Positions 1-6,004 of a stretch of 6,427 nt of DNA are shown here, one piece after another. Position 1 is the first letter of the stretch. Each line of letters starts with the position of its first letter. Made by a program: the position numbers and the translations under genes. Below the pieces are notes generated by a model that worked only from the letters and a program-made list of their open reading frames with translations, was not told the origin of the DNA and searched no databases. This stretch comes from Flavobacteriaceae bacterium (GTDB taxonomy: Bacteria; Bacteroidota; Bacteroidia; Flavobacteriales; Flavobacteriaceae): contig JABSPP010000100.1 in the NCBI GenBank assembly GCA_013214275.1, positions 1 through 6,427 on the forward strand, given 5' to 3'.

Positions 1-40
1 TTATTGTGCTTGAAAATTTTATTGGTATTGCACGATACGC

Positions 41-1105
41 ATGGATAAATATCAATGGCGTCTGTTTGTGGACAAATTTGTACGTTCATGTCGTAAACAT
101 TATGGTTTTAATTGTATTTCTATAGATGAAGAAAATGCCTTGTGCATCGCTATTCTTTTACACGATATAGGTCACGGACCTTTTTCTCATGCTTTAGAAC
201 ATAGTATAGTAGAGGGAGTGAGTCACGAGGAGGTTTCCTTAAAGTTCATGAAAAAACTGGATATAATGTTTCATGGACAATTAAAGTTGGCTATGGAGAT
301 TTTTCAAGGAACGTATCACCGAAAGTTCTTTCATCAGCTCATCTCAAGCCAGTTAGATATCGATAGGTTGGATTATCTCAAAAGAGATAGTTTTTTTACA
401 GGCGTTACAGAGGGAAATATTAGTTCAGATCGATTAATTGCAATGATGAATGTTCTCAACGATTTTCTAGTCATCGAAAAAAAAGGAATTTATTCTGTTG
501 AAAAATTTCTGATAGCCAGAAGGTTAATGTATTGGCAAGTTTATTTACATAAAACAGGGTGGATCGCAGAATATATGCTTTTCAATATTTTAAAAAGAGC
601 TAAACGATTAACAGAACAGGGTGTCGCTTTGTCGTGTAGTAAGGCACTTCAATTTTTCCTAAGCAACAGAATCACAAAAGATGATTTTAGCGACGAAGTA
701 TTAAAAACTTTTTCAAGATTAGACGATTACGATATCGTATCAGCACTCAAAGAATGGGTAGATCATACAGATCAGGTGCTCTCCAATTTATCAAGAATGC
801 TTGTCAATAGAGAACTGCTAAAGATTGAAATTCACGATACGGAAATTTCTTTACATTACATATCCAGTCTCGTTGCAGGTTTCATGAAGTCTTCTAAATT
901 ATCAGAAAACGATGCCAAGTACTTTGTATTTGTAGGTCAGATTTCTAACCAAGCTTACAGCAAAGAAAATCCAATTTATATCTTGAGTAAGAATGGAACA
1001 CTACAAGACATAGCCAAGGCATCAGATCAGTTGAATTTACAGGCACTTTCTGAACCAGTTACGAAGTATTTTGTCTGTTATCCTAAAGAACTGAAATTAG
1101 CCTAA
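41..1105 (+). CDS. HD-domain phosphohydrolase (dGTPase/SAMHD1-like superfamily), N-terminus missing or disrupted
   Basis: This looks like a metal-dependent HD phosphohydrolase of the COG1078 kind, a group related to dNTP triphosphohydrolases; the true substrate is unknown. Seen in the protein: the core LLHDIGHGPFSHALE at residues 39-53 (HD at 41-42), then QLDIDRLDYLKRD at 104-116, whose Asp106 would be the last metal ligand, then YSVEKFLIARRLMYWQ at 151-166 and a C-terminal KASDQLNLQALSEPVTKY block typical of the flavobacterial family. From about residue 27 on it matches the family as I know it. What is missing is the usual 60 or so residues before the HD pair, including the HTRFxHALG segment that carries the first metal-binding His. 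Residues 1-20 do not resemble it, and a stop at 11-13 closes the frame upstream. The ATG at 41 is simply the first one available. The gene may be frameshifted, truncated or spoiled by poor sequence at the window edge. The product family is sure; the start is not. Confidence 0.75.
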   Translation: MDKYQWRLFVDKFVRSCRKHYGFNCISIDEENALCIAILLHDIGHGPFSHALEHSIVEGVSHEEVSLKFMKKLDIMFHGQLKLAMEIFQGTYHRKFFHQLISSQLDIDRLDYLKRDSFFTGVTEGNISSDRLIAMMNVLNDFLVIEKKGIYSVEKFLIARRLMYWQVYLHKTGWIAEYMLFNILKRAKRLTEQGVALSCSKALQFFLSNRITKDDFSDEVLKTFSRLDDYDIVSALKEWVDHTDQVLSNLSRMLVNRELLKIEIHDTEISLHYISSLVAGFMKSSKLSENDAKYFVFVGQISNQAYSKENPIYILSKNGTLQDIAKASDQLNLQALSEPVTKYFVCYPKELKLA

Positions 1106-1120
1106 TCTTAAGTTTTTTTT

Positions 1121-1128
1121 TACTTTTG
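1121..1128 (+). promoter_or_regulatory. Candidate Bacteroidota -7 promoter box before lpxD
   Basis: TACTTTTG fits the Bacteroidota sigma-A -7 consensus TAnnTTTG at every fixed position. It sits in the 29-base gap after the HD gene, directly after a run of T, and ends 6 bases before the lpxD ATG. No TTG or TTTG is present at the usual -33 distance, so it is half a promoter by sequence. If it is used, the lpxD mRNA would have almost no leader. Confidence 0.4.
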
Positions 1129-1134
1129 CCGAAG

Positions 1135-2175
1135 ATGAAATTTACAGCCGAACAAATCGCTCAAATTCTAGATGGTAGCGTTGATGGTAATCCAAGTGTA
1201 GAAGTGTCGAAGCTCTCCAAGATAGAAGAGGGCGAGTTGGGATCTTTAACCTTTTTATCGAATCCTAAATATGAACCTTTTCTTTATACCACAAAAGCAA
1301 CTGTAACGATCATAAATAAAGATTTTAAACTCGAAAGAGAAGTTGATACCACTTTAATAAGAGTAGAAAACGCTTACAAGGCATTTTCAAAACTATTAGC
1401 ATATTACAATCAAGTTAAAACCAATAAAAAAGGTAGAGAAAATCCTAGTTTTATCTCAGATTCAGCAAACATAGGCGAAGGAGAGTATATTGGTGCTTTC
1501 GTTTACATAGGCAATAATGTCACTATTGGTAAAAATGTAAAAATTTACCCAAATAGCTTTATAGGAGATAATTCAGTTATTGGCGATGATTGTACAATTT
1601 TTGCAGGAGTGAAGATCTATTCTGAAAGTAAAGTCGGAAATAACTGTGTCATCCATGCAGGAGTCATTATAGGATCAGATGGATTTGGATTTACCCCCAA
1701 CGAAAAAGGTGAATACAAAAAAGTTCCTCAAACAGGGAATGTAGTTATAGAAGATTTTGTAGATATTGGTGCAGGTTCAACCATTGATAGAGCAACATTA
1801 GGATCTACAATTATTAGAACGGGAGTTAAATTGGATAACCAAATACAAATTGCTCATAATGTGGAAGTTGGTAAAAATACAGTGATTGCTGCTCAGACAG
1901 GCATTGCTGGATCTACCAAAATAGGAGAGAGTTGTATGATTGGTGGTCAGGTAGGAATCTCAGGACATTTAAATTTGGGCAATAATTTAAGGATTCAAGC
2001 GCAATCTGGAATTTCTAAAAATTTAAAAGACGGAGAAACTGTTCAAGGTTCTCCCGCCTTTAACTATACAGATTGGAATAAATCCTACGTCCACTTTAGG
2101 AACTTTCCTACAATTATTCAAAGAGTAAATCAATTAGAAAAAGAAGTTCATTCTCAAAATACTGATAATGAGTAA
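1135..2175 (+). CDS. lpxD: UDP-3-O-(3-hydroxyacyl)glucosamine N-acyltransferase LpxD
   Basis: LpxD catalyses the third step of lipid A synthesis in the cytoplasm: it moves an (R)-3-hydroxyacyl chain from ACP to the free 2-amino group of UDP-3-O-acyl-glucosamine. The protein has 346 residues, close to E. coli LpxD (341). Residues 1-100 are the uridine-binding N-terminal domain; about 105-290 are left-handed beta-helix hexapeptide repeats; the C-terminal tail is helical and charged. Visible landmarks are GSDGFGF at 180-186, NQIQIAHN at 235-242 with the catalytic His241 (E. coli His239), and GISGHLNLG at 274-282 with His278 (E. coli His276). A TTG three codons upstream would extend the frame, but ATG at 1135 gives the family's usual MKF start. 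The stop overlaps the start of lpxC-fabZ by 8 bases. This is the canonical LpxD of the window, as opposed to the divergent copy downstream. Confidence 0.95.
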   Translation: MKFTAEQIAQILDGSVDGNPSVEVSKLSKIEEGELGSLTFLSNPKYEPFLYTTKATVTIINKDFKLEREVDTTLIRVENAYKAFSKLLAYYNQVKTNKKGRENPSFISDSANIGEGEYIGAFVYIGNNVTIGKNVKIYPNSFIGDNSVIGDDCTIFAGVKIYSESKVGNNCVIHAGVIIGSDGFGFTPNEKGEYKKVPQTGNVVIEDFVDIGAGSTIDRATLGSTIIRTGVKLDNQIQIAHNVEVGKNTVIAAQTGIAGSTKIGESCMIGGQVGISGHLNLGNNLRIQAQSGISKNLKDGETVQGSPAFNYTDWNKSYVHFRNFPTIIQRVNQLEKEVHSQNTDNE

Positions 2176-3559
2176 AAAGCAAAAGACAATTCAAAATGAG
2201 ATTAGCTTATCGGGTGTAGGATTACACACAGGAAACAACGTGAAGCTAACATTTAAACCAGCACCTCAAAATCACGGTTTTGCCTTTGTGAGAGTTGATC
2301 TTGAGGGAAAGCCTACCATTGAGGCAAAAGCTGAATACGTAGTGAATACCCAACGAGGTACCAATTTAGAAAAAAACGGTGTTCAAATTCAAACTTCAGA
2401 ACACGTGCTTGCCGCAGCTGTTGGTCTGGGGATTGACAACCTCCTGATTGAAATTGATACTTCAGAGCCACCTATCATGGATGGTTCTTCAAAATTTTTT
2501 GTTGAGGCATTAGAAAAAGCAGGCATTCAAGAGTTGGATGCAGACATTCAAGAATACATAGTCAAAGAAATCATATCGTATAAGGACGATACTTCTGGCA
2601 GTGAGATTATTCTAATGCCAGCCGATGAATATCAGGTAACTGCAATGGTCGATTTTGGAACCAAAATTCTAGGAACTCAAAATGCCACACTCAATACAAT
2701 ATCCGATTTCAAGAAAGAAATTGCAGCGGCCAGGACCTTCAGTTTTCTTCATGAAATTGAAATGTTGCTAGAAAACGATCTAATCAAAGGAGGAGACCTT
2801 AACAACGCCATTGTTTACGTGGATAAAAAACTCTCCTATGAAACCATGGAGAAGTTAAAGAGAGCCTTTAAGAAAAATGATATCAAAGTAAAACCAAACG
2901 GAATTCTAGATAATCTGAATCTACATTGGGCCAACGAAGCTGCAAGACATAAATTGTTAGACGTGGTTGGAGATTTGGCTTTGGTTGGTACTCGCATTAA
3001 AGGAAAAGTAATTGCCAATAAGCCCGGGCATCTAGTAAACACCATGTTTGCTAAGAAACTATCTAAAATTATTAAGCAAGAAAGAAGGAATTACGTTCCA
3101 GAAGTAGACCTTCATGCAAAACCATTAATGGATGTGGTCCAAATAATGGAAATGCTGCCACATAGACCACCGTTTTTGCTGGTTGATAAGATTTTAGAAC
3201 TCTCTAAAAAGCATGTGATAGGGATGAAGAATGTTACCATGAACGAACCTTTTTTTGTGGGGCACTTTCCGGGAGCTCCTGTTATGCCGGGGGTATTACA
3301 AATAGAAGCCATGGCACAAACAGGAGGAATTCTTGTATTAAACACAGTCCCAGATCCAGAAAACTATTTAACCTATCTGCTAAAAATTGATAACGTTCGA
3401 TACAAACATCAGGTAGTTCCTGGAGATACATTAATTTTTAAACTGGATCTCATCTCCCCAATTCGAAGGGGAATCTGTCAAATGCAAGCACATACTTATG
3501 CCAATGGTAAGTTAGTTTCTGAAGCAGAGATCATGGCACAAATAGTTAAAGTGAAGTAA
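2168..3559 (+). CDS. lpxC-fabZ: Bifunctional UDP-3-O-acyl-GlcNAc deacetylase / 3-hydroxyacyl-ACP dehydratase (LpxC-FabZ fusion)
   Basis: One 463-residue protein carries two enzymes. Residues 1 to about 305 are LpxC, the zinc deacetylase that commits the cell to lipid A. It shows SGVGLHTG at 15-22, TSEH at 76-79 with the general base Glu78 and zinc ligand His79 (same numbers as E. coli), MDGSS at 104-108, HKLLD at 261-265 supplying zinc ligands His261 and Asp265, and KPGH ending in His288 (E. coli His265). After a short linker, residues about 320-463 are FabZ, with LPHRPPFLLVD at 330-340, GHFPG with catalytic His366, and LQIEAMAQTGG with catalytic Glu380. FabZ dehydrates the 3-hydroxyacyl-ACP that LpxA and LpxD also consume, so the fusion pairs the two competing branches. 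Such fusions are usual in Bacteroidota. All catalytic residues are present in both halves. The start ATG lies inside the end of lpxD (ATGAGTAA), which points to coupled translation. Confidence 0.97.
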   Translation: MSKKQKTIQNEISLSGVGLHTGNNVKLTFKPAPQNHGFAFVRVDLEGKPTIEAKAEYVVNTQRGTNLEKNGVQIQTSEHVLAAAVGLGIDNLLIEIDTSEPPIMDGSSKFFVEALEKAGIQELDADIQEYIVKEIISYKDDTSGSEIILMPADEYQVTAMVDFGTKILGTQNATLNTISDFKKEIAAARTFSFLHEIEMLLENDLIKGGDLNNAIVYVDKKLSYETMEKLKRAFKKNDIKVKPNGILDNLNLHWANEAARHKLLDVVGDLALVGTRIKGKVIANKPGHLVNTMFAKKLSKIIKQERRNYVPEVDLHAKPLMDVVQIMEMLPHRPPFLLVDKILELSKKHVIGMKNVTMNEPFFVGHFPGAPVMPGVLQIEAMAQTGGILVLNTVPDPENYLTYLLKIDNVRYKHQVVPGDTLIFKLDLISPIRRGICQMQAHTYANGKLVSEAEIMAQIVKVK

Positions 3560-3561
3560 TT

Positions 3562-4344
3562 ATGAATCAGCCTTTAGCTTACGTACATCCACAGGCAAAA
3601 ATTGCTCGTAATGTAGTCATCGAGCCCTTTACCACGATTCATGCGAATGTACAGATTGGATCGGGAACATGGATTGGGTCTAATGTTACGATTATGGAAG
3701 GAGCGCGAATTGGAAAAGACTGTAGAATTTTTCCTGGAGCTGTGATCTCAGCCATTCCACAAGATTTAAAGTTTGAAGGTGAAGATTCACTCACGATCAT
3801 TGGCGATAATACAACCATCAGAGAGTGTGTCACTGTCAATAGAGGTACAAATGCATCTGGACAAACTGAAATTGGGAAAAATGTATTGATAATGGCTACC
3901 GCACACGTCGCACACGATTGTAAAATTGGTGATAATGCCATCATTGTAAACGGTGTAGCACTGGCTGGACACGTTACCATTGGTGACTATGGTATTATTG
4001 GAGGCTTAGCTGCTGTTCATCAGTTTATCCACATTGGAGATCATGCGATGGTTTCAGGGGGAGCCCTAGTAAGAAAAGATGTCCCACCATACACAAAGGC
4101 TGCAAAAGAGCCCCTGTCCTATGTAGGGATTAATTCCATAGGTTTAAGAAGAAGAGGTTTTAGCACAGAGAAAATCAAAGAGATTCAAAATATTTACAGA
4201 ATACTATATCAGAAAAATTACAATAATACTCAGGCAATGGAAAAGATTGAGGCTGAAATGGAGGCAACTTCAGAAAGAGACGAAATCTTATTATTCATTC
4301 GCAATTCTCAAAGAGGAATTATGAAAGGTTACTGGGGAGGATAA
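3562..4344 (+). CDS. lpxA: Acyl-ACP--UDP-N-acetylglucosamine O-acyltransferase LpxA
   Basis: LpxA starts lipid A synthesis by moving an (R)-3-hydroxyacyl chain from ACP to the 3-OH of UDP-GlcNAc; it is a soluble trimer. At 260 residues it has the family's normal length (E. coli 262). Residues 5 to about 180 are hexapeptide repeats forming the left-handed beta-helix, followed by a helical C-terminal domain beginning near GLRRRGFS (194-201). Landmarks: IPQDLKFEGE at 65-74, NRGT at 93-96, AHVAHDCKIG at 114-123 with catalytic His118 (E. coli His125), LAGHVTIG with His137 (E. coli His144), and VHQF at 152-155. The position matching the E. coli chain-length ruler Gly173 is Gly166, which would leave room for a long acyl chain; that is inference. 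The gene starts 2 bases after the lpxC-fabZ stop, so it is certainly co-transcribed. No Shine-Dalgarno sequence is seen. Confidence 0.97.
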   Translation: MNQPLAYVHPQAKIARNVVIEPFTTIHANVQIGSGTWIGSNVTIMEGARIGKDCRIFPGAVISAIPQDLKFEGEDSLTIIGDNTTIRECVTVNRGTNASGQTEIGKNVLIMATAHVAHDCKIGDNAIIVNGVALAGHVTIGDYGIIGGLAAVHQFIHIGDHAMVSGGALVRKDVPPYTKAAKEPLSYVGINSIGLRRRGFSTEKIKEIQNIYRILYQKNYNNTQAMEKIEAEMEATSERDEILLFIRNSQRGIMKGYWGG

Positions 4345-4357
4345 TCAATACTAGCAC

Positions 4358-4921
4358 ATGGCAACAACATCAGACATTAAAAAAGGATTGTGTATCAAAT
4401 ACAATCATGATATTTATAAAATTATTGAATTTTTACACGTAAAACCTGGTAAAGGTCCTGCTTTTGTCAGAACAAAACTCAAAAGCGTAACTACGGGGAA
4501 AGTTATTGACAACACCTTTTCAGCAGGGCATAAAATTGAAGACGTCAGAGTAGAAACTCATAAGTTTCAATATTTGTATAATGAGGGGGAAACTTACCAC
4601 TTCATGAATACGGAGGATTACAACCAGATTTCTCTTGAAAAATCCTCACTAGACGCTCCAGATTTAATGAAAGAAGGCGAGGTAGTCACTGTATTGATTA
4701 ATACCGAAGATCAACTTCCATTATCTGTAGAAATGCCCTCTCACGTCATACTAGAAGTAACACACACAGAACCCGGTGTAAAGGGCAATACAGCTACCAA
4801 CGCGACAAAGCCAGCAACTGTAGAGACGGGTGCAAAAGTAAATGTTCCATTGTTTATTAATGAAGGTGATAAGATTAAAATCGAAACTGATAAGGGTACT
4901 TACACAGAAAGGATGAAATAG
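4358..4921 (+). CDS. efp: Translation elongation factor P
   Basis: EF-P binds ribosomes stalled on proline stretches, between the P and E sites, and speeds peptide bond formation. The 187-residue length matches the family. It shows the N-terminal KOW-like domain (about 1-64) with the tip loop VKPGKGPAF at 28-36, where Lys32 corresponds to the modified Lys34 of E. coli EF-P, then the central OB domain, and a C-terminal OB domain with the family signature region EPGVKGNTATNATKPA near 143-158 and VPLFINEGDKIKI near 163-175. How Lys32 is modified here cannot be told, since no epmA or epmB is in the window. The ATG lies 13 bases after lpxA, so it probably belongs to the same transcript. A GGGGAGG upstream lies 17 bases from the ATG, too far for an ordinary ribosome binding site. 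Confidence 0.97.
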   Translation: MATTSDIKKGLCIKYNHDIYKIIEFLHVKPGKGPAFVRTKLKSVTTGKVIDNTFSAGHKIEDVRVETHKFQYLYNEGETYHFMNTEDYNQISLEKSSLDAPDLMKEGEVVTVLINTEDQLPLSVEMPSHVILEVTHTEPGVKGNTATNATKPATVETGAKVNVPLFINEGDKIKIETDKGTYTERMK

Positions 4922-5000
4922 CAAATAGATAAAAGCTGTTTTTTCGAATATTTCTCTCGCAGTTATGATTCCTTGTGATGAATAAAAAAGCAAACCACTA

Positions 5001-5927
5001 ATGAAATTTAAATCTCCGCAAACACTAGCAAGCATAGCGCATCTTATTCAATCTAGATATGTTGGAAATCAAAATTTTAAAATCACAGGGATTAACGAAA
5101 TTCACGTAGTGCAACCCGGAGATATTGTTTTTGTAGATCATCCAAAATATTATGAAAAGGCATTGAATTCTGCAGCAACAATCATACTAATCAACAAAGA
5201 AGTCGATTGTCCAAAAGGAAAAGCATTACTAATATCAGACGATCCATTCAGAGATTTCAATAAAATCACCACTCATTTCAACCCTTTTATTAGCTCTAAT
5301 GTAAGCATTTCAAAAACAGCAATAGTTGGAGAAGGTACTGTTATTCAACCAAATACCTTTTTGGGAAACCATGTAGTGATAGGAAAAAATTGCCTCATCC
5401 ATTCCAGTGTATCTATCTATGACGGAACCATTATTGGCGACCATGTGACCATCCATGCAAATACCGTCTTGGGAGCCGATGCTTTTTACTACAAAAAAAG
5501 ACCCAAAGGATTTGATCAGTTAGTTTCTGGTGGGAGAGTAGTGTTAGAAGACAACGTAGATTTAGGAGCTGGCTGCACAATAGATCGTGGAGTAACTGGA
5601 GATACAACCATAAAAAGAGGTACCAAAATAGACAATCAAGTGCATGTTGGTCATGATACAATCATAGGAGAGAAATGCTTAATAGCCTCACAAACAGGAA
5701 TTGCTGGTTGCGTTGTTATTGAAGACGAAGTGACTATCTGGGGACAAGTAGGCGTTACAAGCGGAATTACCATAGGAACAAAGGCTGTGATTTACGGACA
5801 GTCCGGAGTGACCAAATCAGTACTAGGTGGCAGATCCTATTTTGGAACACCTGCCATCGAATCTAGAGAAAAACACAAAGAAATGGCAATGATCAAAAAA
5901 GTAATCCATCAAGAAAAGAAAGATTAA
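5001..5927 (+). CDS. LpxD-like left-handed beta-helix acyltransferase (divergent second LpxD paralogue)
   Basis: This 308-residue protein has the LpxD plan: an N-terminal domain (1 to about 95, with DIVFVDHPKYYEKAL at 41-55) resembling the LpxD uridine-binding domain, then hexapeptide repeats from about 100 to 275. It keeps KIDNQVHVGHDTIIG at 209-223, so His218 matches the catalytic His of LpxD, and it shares IASQTGIAG and GQVG with the upstream LpxD. It differs in three ways: the SDGFGF motif is replaced by ADAFYYKKRPKGFDQL (159-174); the second LpxD His is replaced by glycine (Gly255, in VTSGITIG); and the protein is about 38 residues shorter, lacking most of the C-terminal helix. Databases tend to call such proteins LpxD. 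I think it is an N- or O-acyltransferase on a nucleotide sugar with a different substrate or acyl chain, but that is inference. It follows efp by 79 bases, with no Shine-Dalgarno sequence and an A-rich leader. Confidence 0.8.
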   Translation: MKFKSPQTLASIAHLIQSRYVGNQNFKITGINEIHVVQPGDIVFVDHPKYYEKALNSAATIILINKEVDCPKGKALLISDDPFRDFNKITTHFNPFISSNVSISKTAIVGEGTVIQPNTFLGNHVVIGKNCLIHSSVSIYDGTIIGDHVTIHANTVLGADAFYYKKRPKGFDQLVSGGRVVLEDNVDLGAGCTIDRGVTGDTTIKRGTKIDNQVHVGHDTIIGEKCLIASQTGIAGCVVIEDEVTIWGQVGVTSGITIGTKAVIYGQSGVTKSVLGGRSYFGTPAIESREKHKEMAMIKKVIHQEKKD

Positions 5928-5939
5928 TTTTCCTTTTCT
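5912..5939 (+). terminator. AT-rich hairpin at the end of the LpxD-like gene, possible weak terminator
   Basis: AGAAAAGAAA at 5912-5921 pairs with TTTCCTTTTCT at 5929-5939, giving a 10-pair stem with one bulged C and a 7-base loop. It spans the stop codon of the LpxD-like gene. The stem has only two G-C pairs and no T run follows, so it is a poor intrinsic terminator by the usual rules. Its place between the acyltransferase gene and the sucD promoter box is what makes it suggestive. Confidence 0.25.
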
Positions 5940-5956
5940 GGATTGTTGCAATGGGC

Positions 5957-5964
5957 TATTTTTG
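5957..5964 (+). promoter_or_regulatory. Candidate Bacteroidota -7 promoter box before sucD
   Basis: TATTTTTG matches the TAnnTTTG consensus at every fixed position and lies 40 bases before the sucD ATG, leaving a leader of about 35 bases. The nearest TTG triplets upstream (5943-5945 and 5946-5948) are too close to be a standard -33 element, which should lie about 19 bases away; TTCTG at 5936-5940 is a weak alternative. It suggests that sucD has its own promoter apart from the lipid A block. Confidence 0.45.
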
Positions 5965-6004
5965 CACCGAACATAGAATAGACATCAATTCATAAACACA
6001 AACT

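Noticed and set aside
477..484. Homopolymer of A in the HD gene as a frameshift site
   Set aside because: The protein reads VIEKKGIYSVEKFL through it, continuous with the conserved family sequence on both sides.
1113..1121. Run of T after the HD gene as an intrinsic terminator
   Set aside because: The only inverted repeat before it (ATTAG, C, CTAAT) has a one-base centre and cannot form a useful hairpin.
1126..1134. TTG at 1126 as the start of lpxD, adding three residues
   Set aside because: ATG at 1135 gives the usual MKF N-terminus of LpxD, and the TTG lies inside the candidate -7 box.
2836..3345. Minus-strand open frames inside lpxC-fabZ
   Set aside because: They are shadows of a strongly conserved plus-strand gene and show no recognisable domain.
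3639..3980. Minus-strand open frames inside lpxA
   Set aside because: They arise opposite the hexapeptide repeats of lpxA and have no domain or upstream signal.
4334..4340. GGGGAGG as a Shine-Dalgarno sequence for efp
   Set aside because: It encodes the Gly-Gly end of LpxA and lies 17 bases before the efp ATG, too far for normal use.
4922..5000. Promoter, terminator or small RNA in the gap after efp
   Set aside because: The closest -7 match (TATTTCTC) misses key bases, and the only inverted repeat is short with a loop of more than 40 bases. I see nothing convincing in this gap.
4751..5035. Minus-strand open frame crossing the efp to LpxD-like gap
   Set aside because: It is mostly antisense to efp, its Cys- and Phe-rich translation resembles no family, and the plus-strand genes explain the region.
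5431..5661. Minus-strand open frame inside the LpxD-like gene
   Set aside because: It is Leu- and His-rich shadow coding opposite conserved repeats, with no support as a gene.
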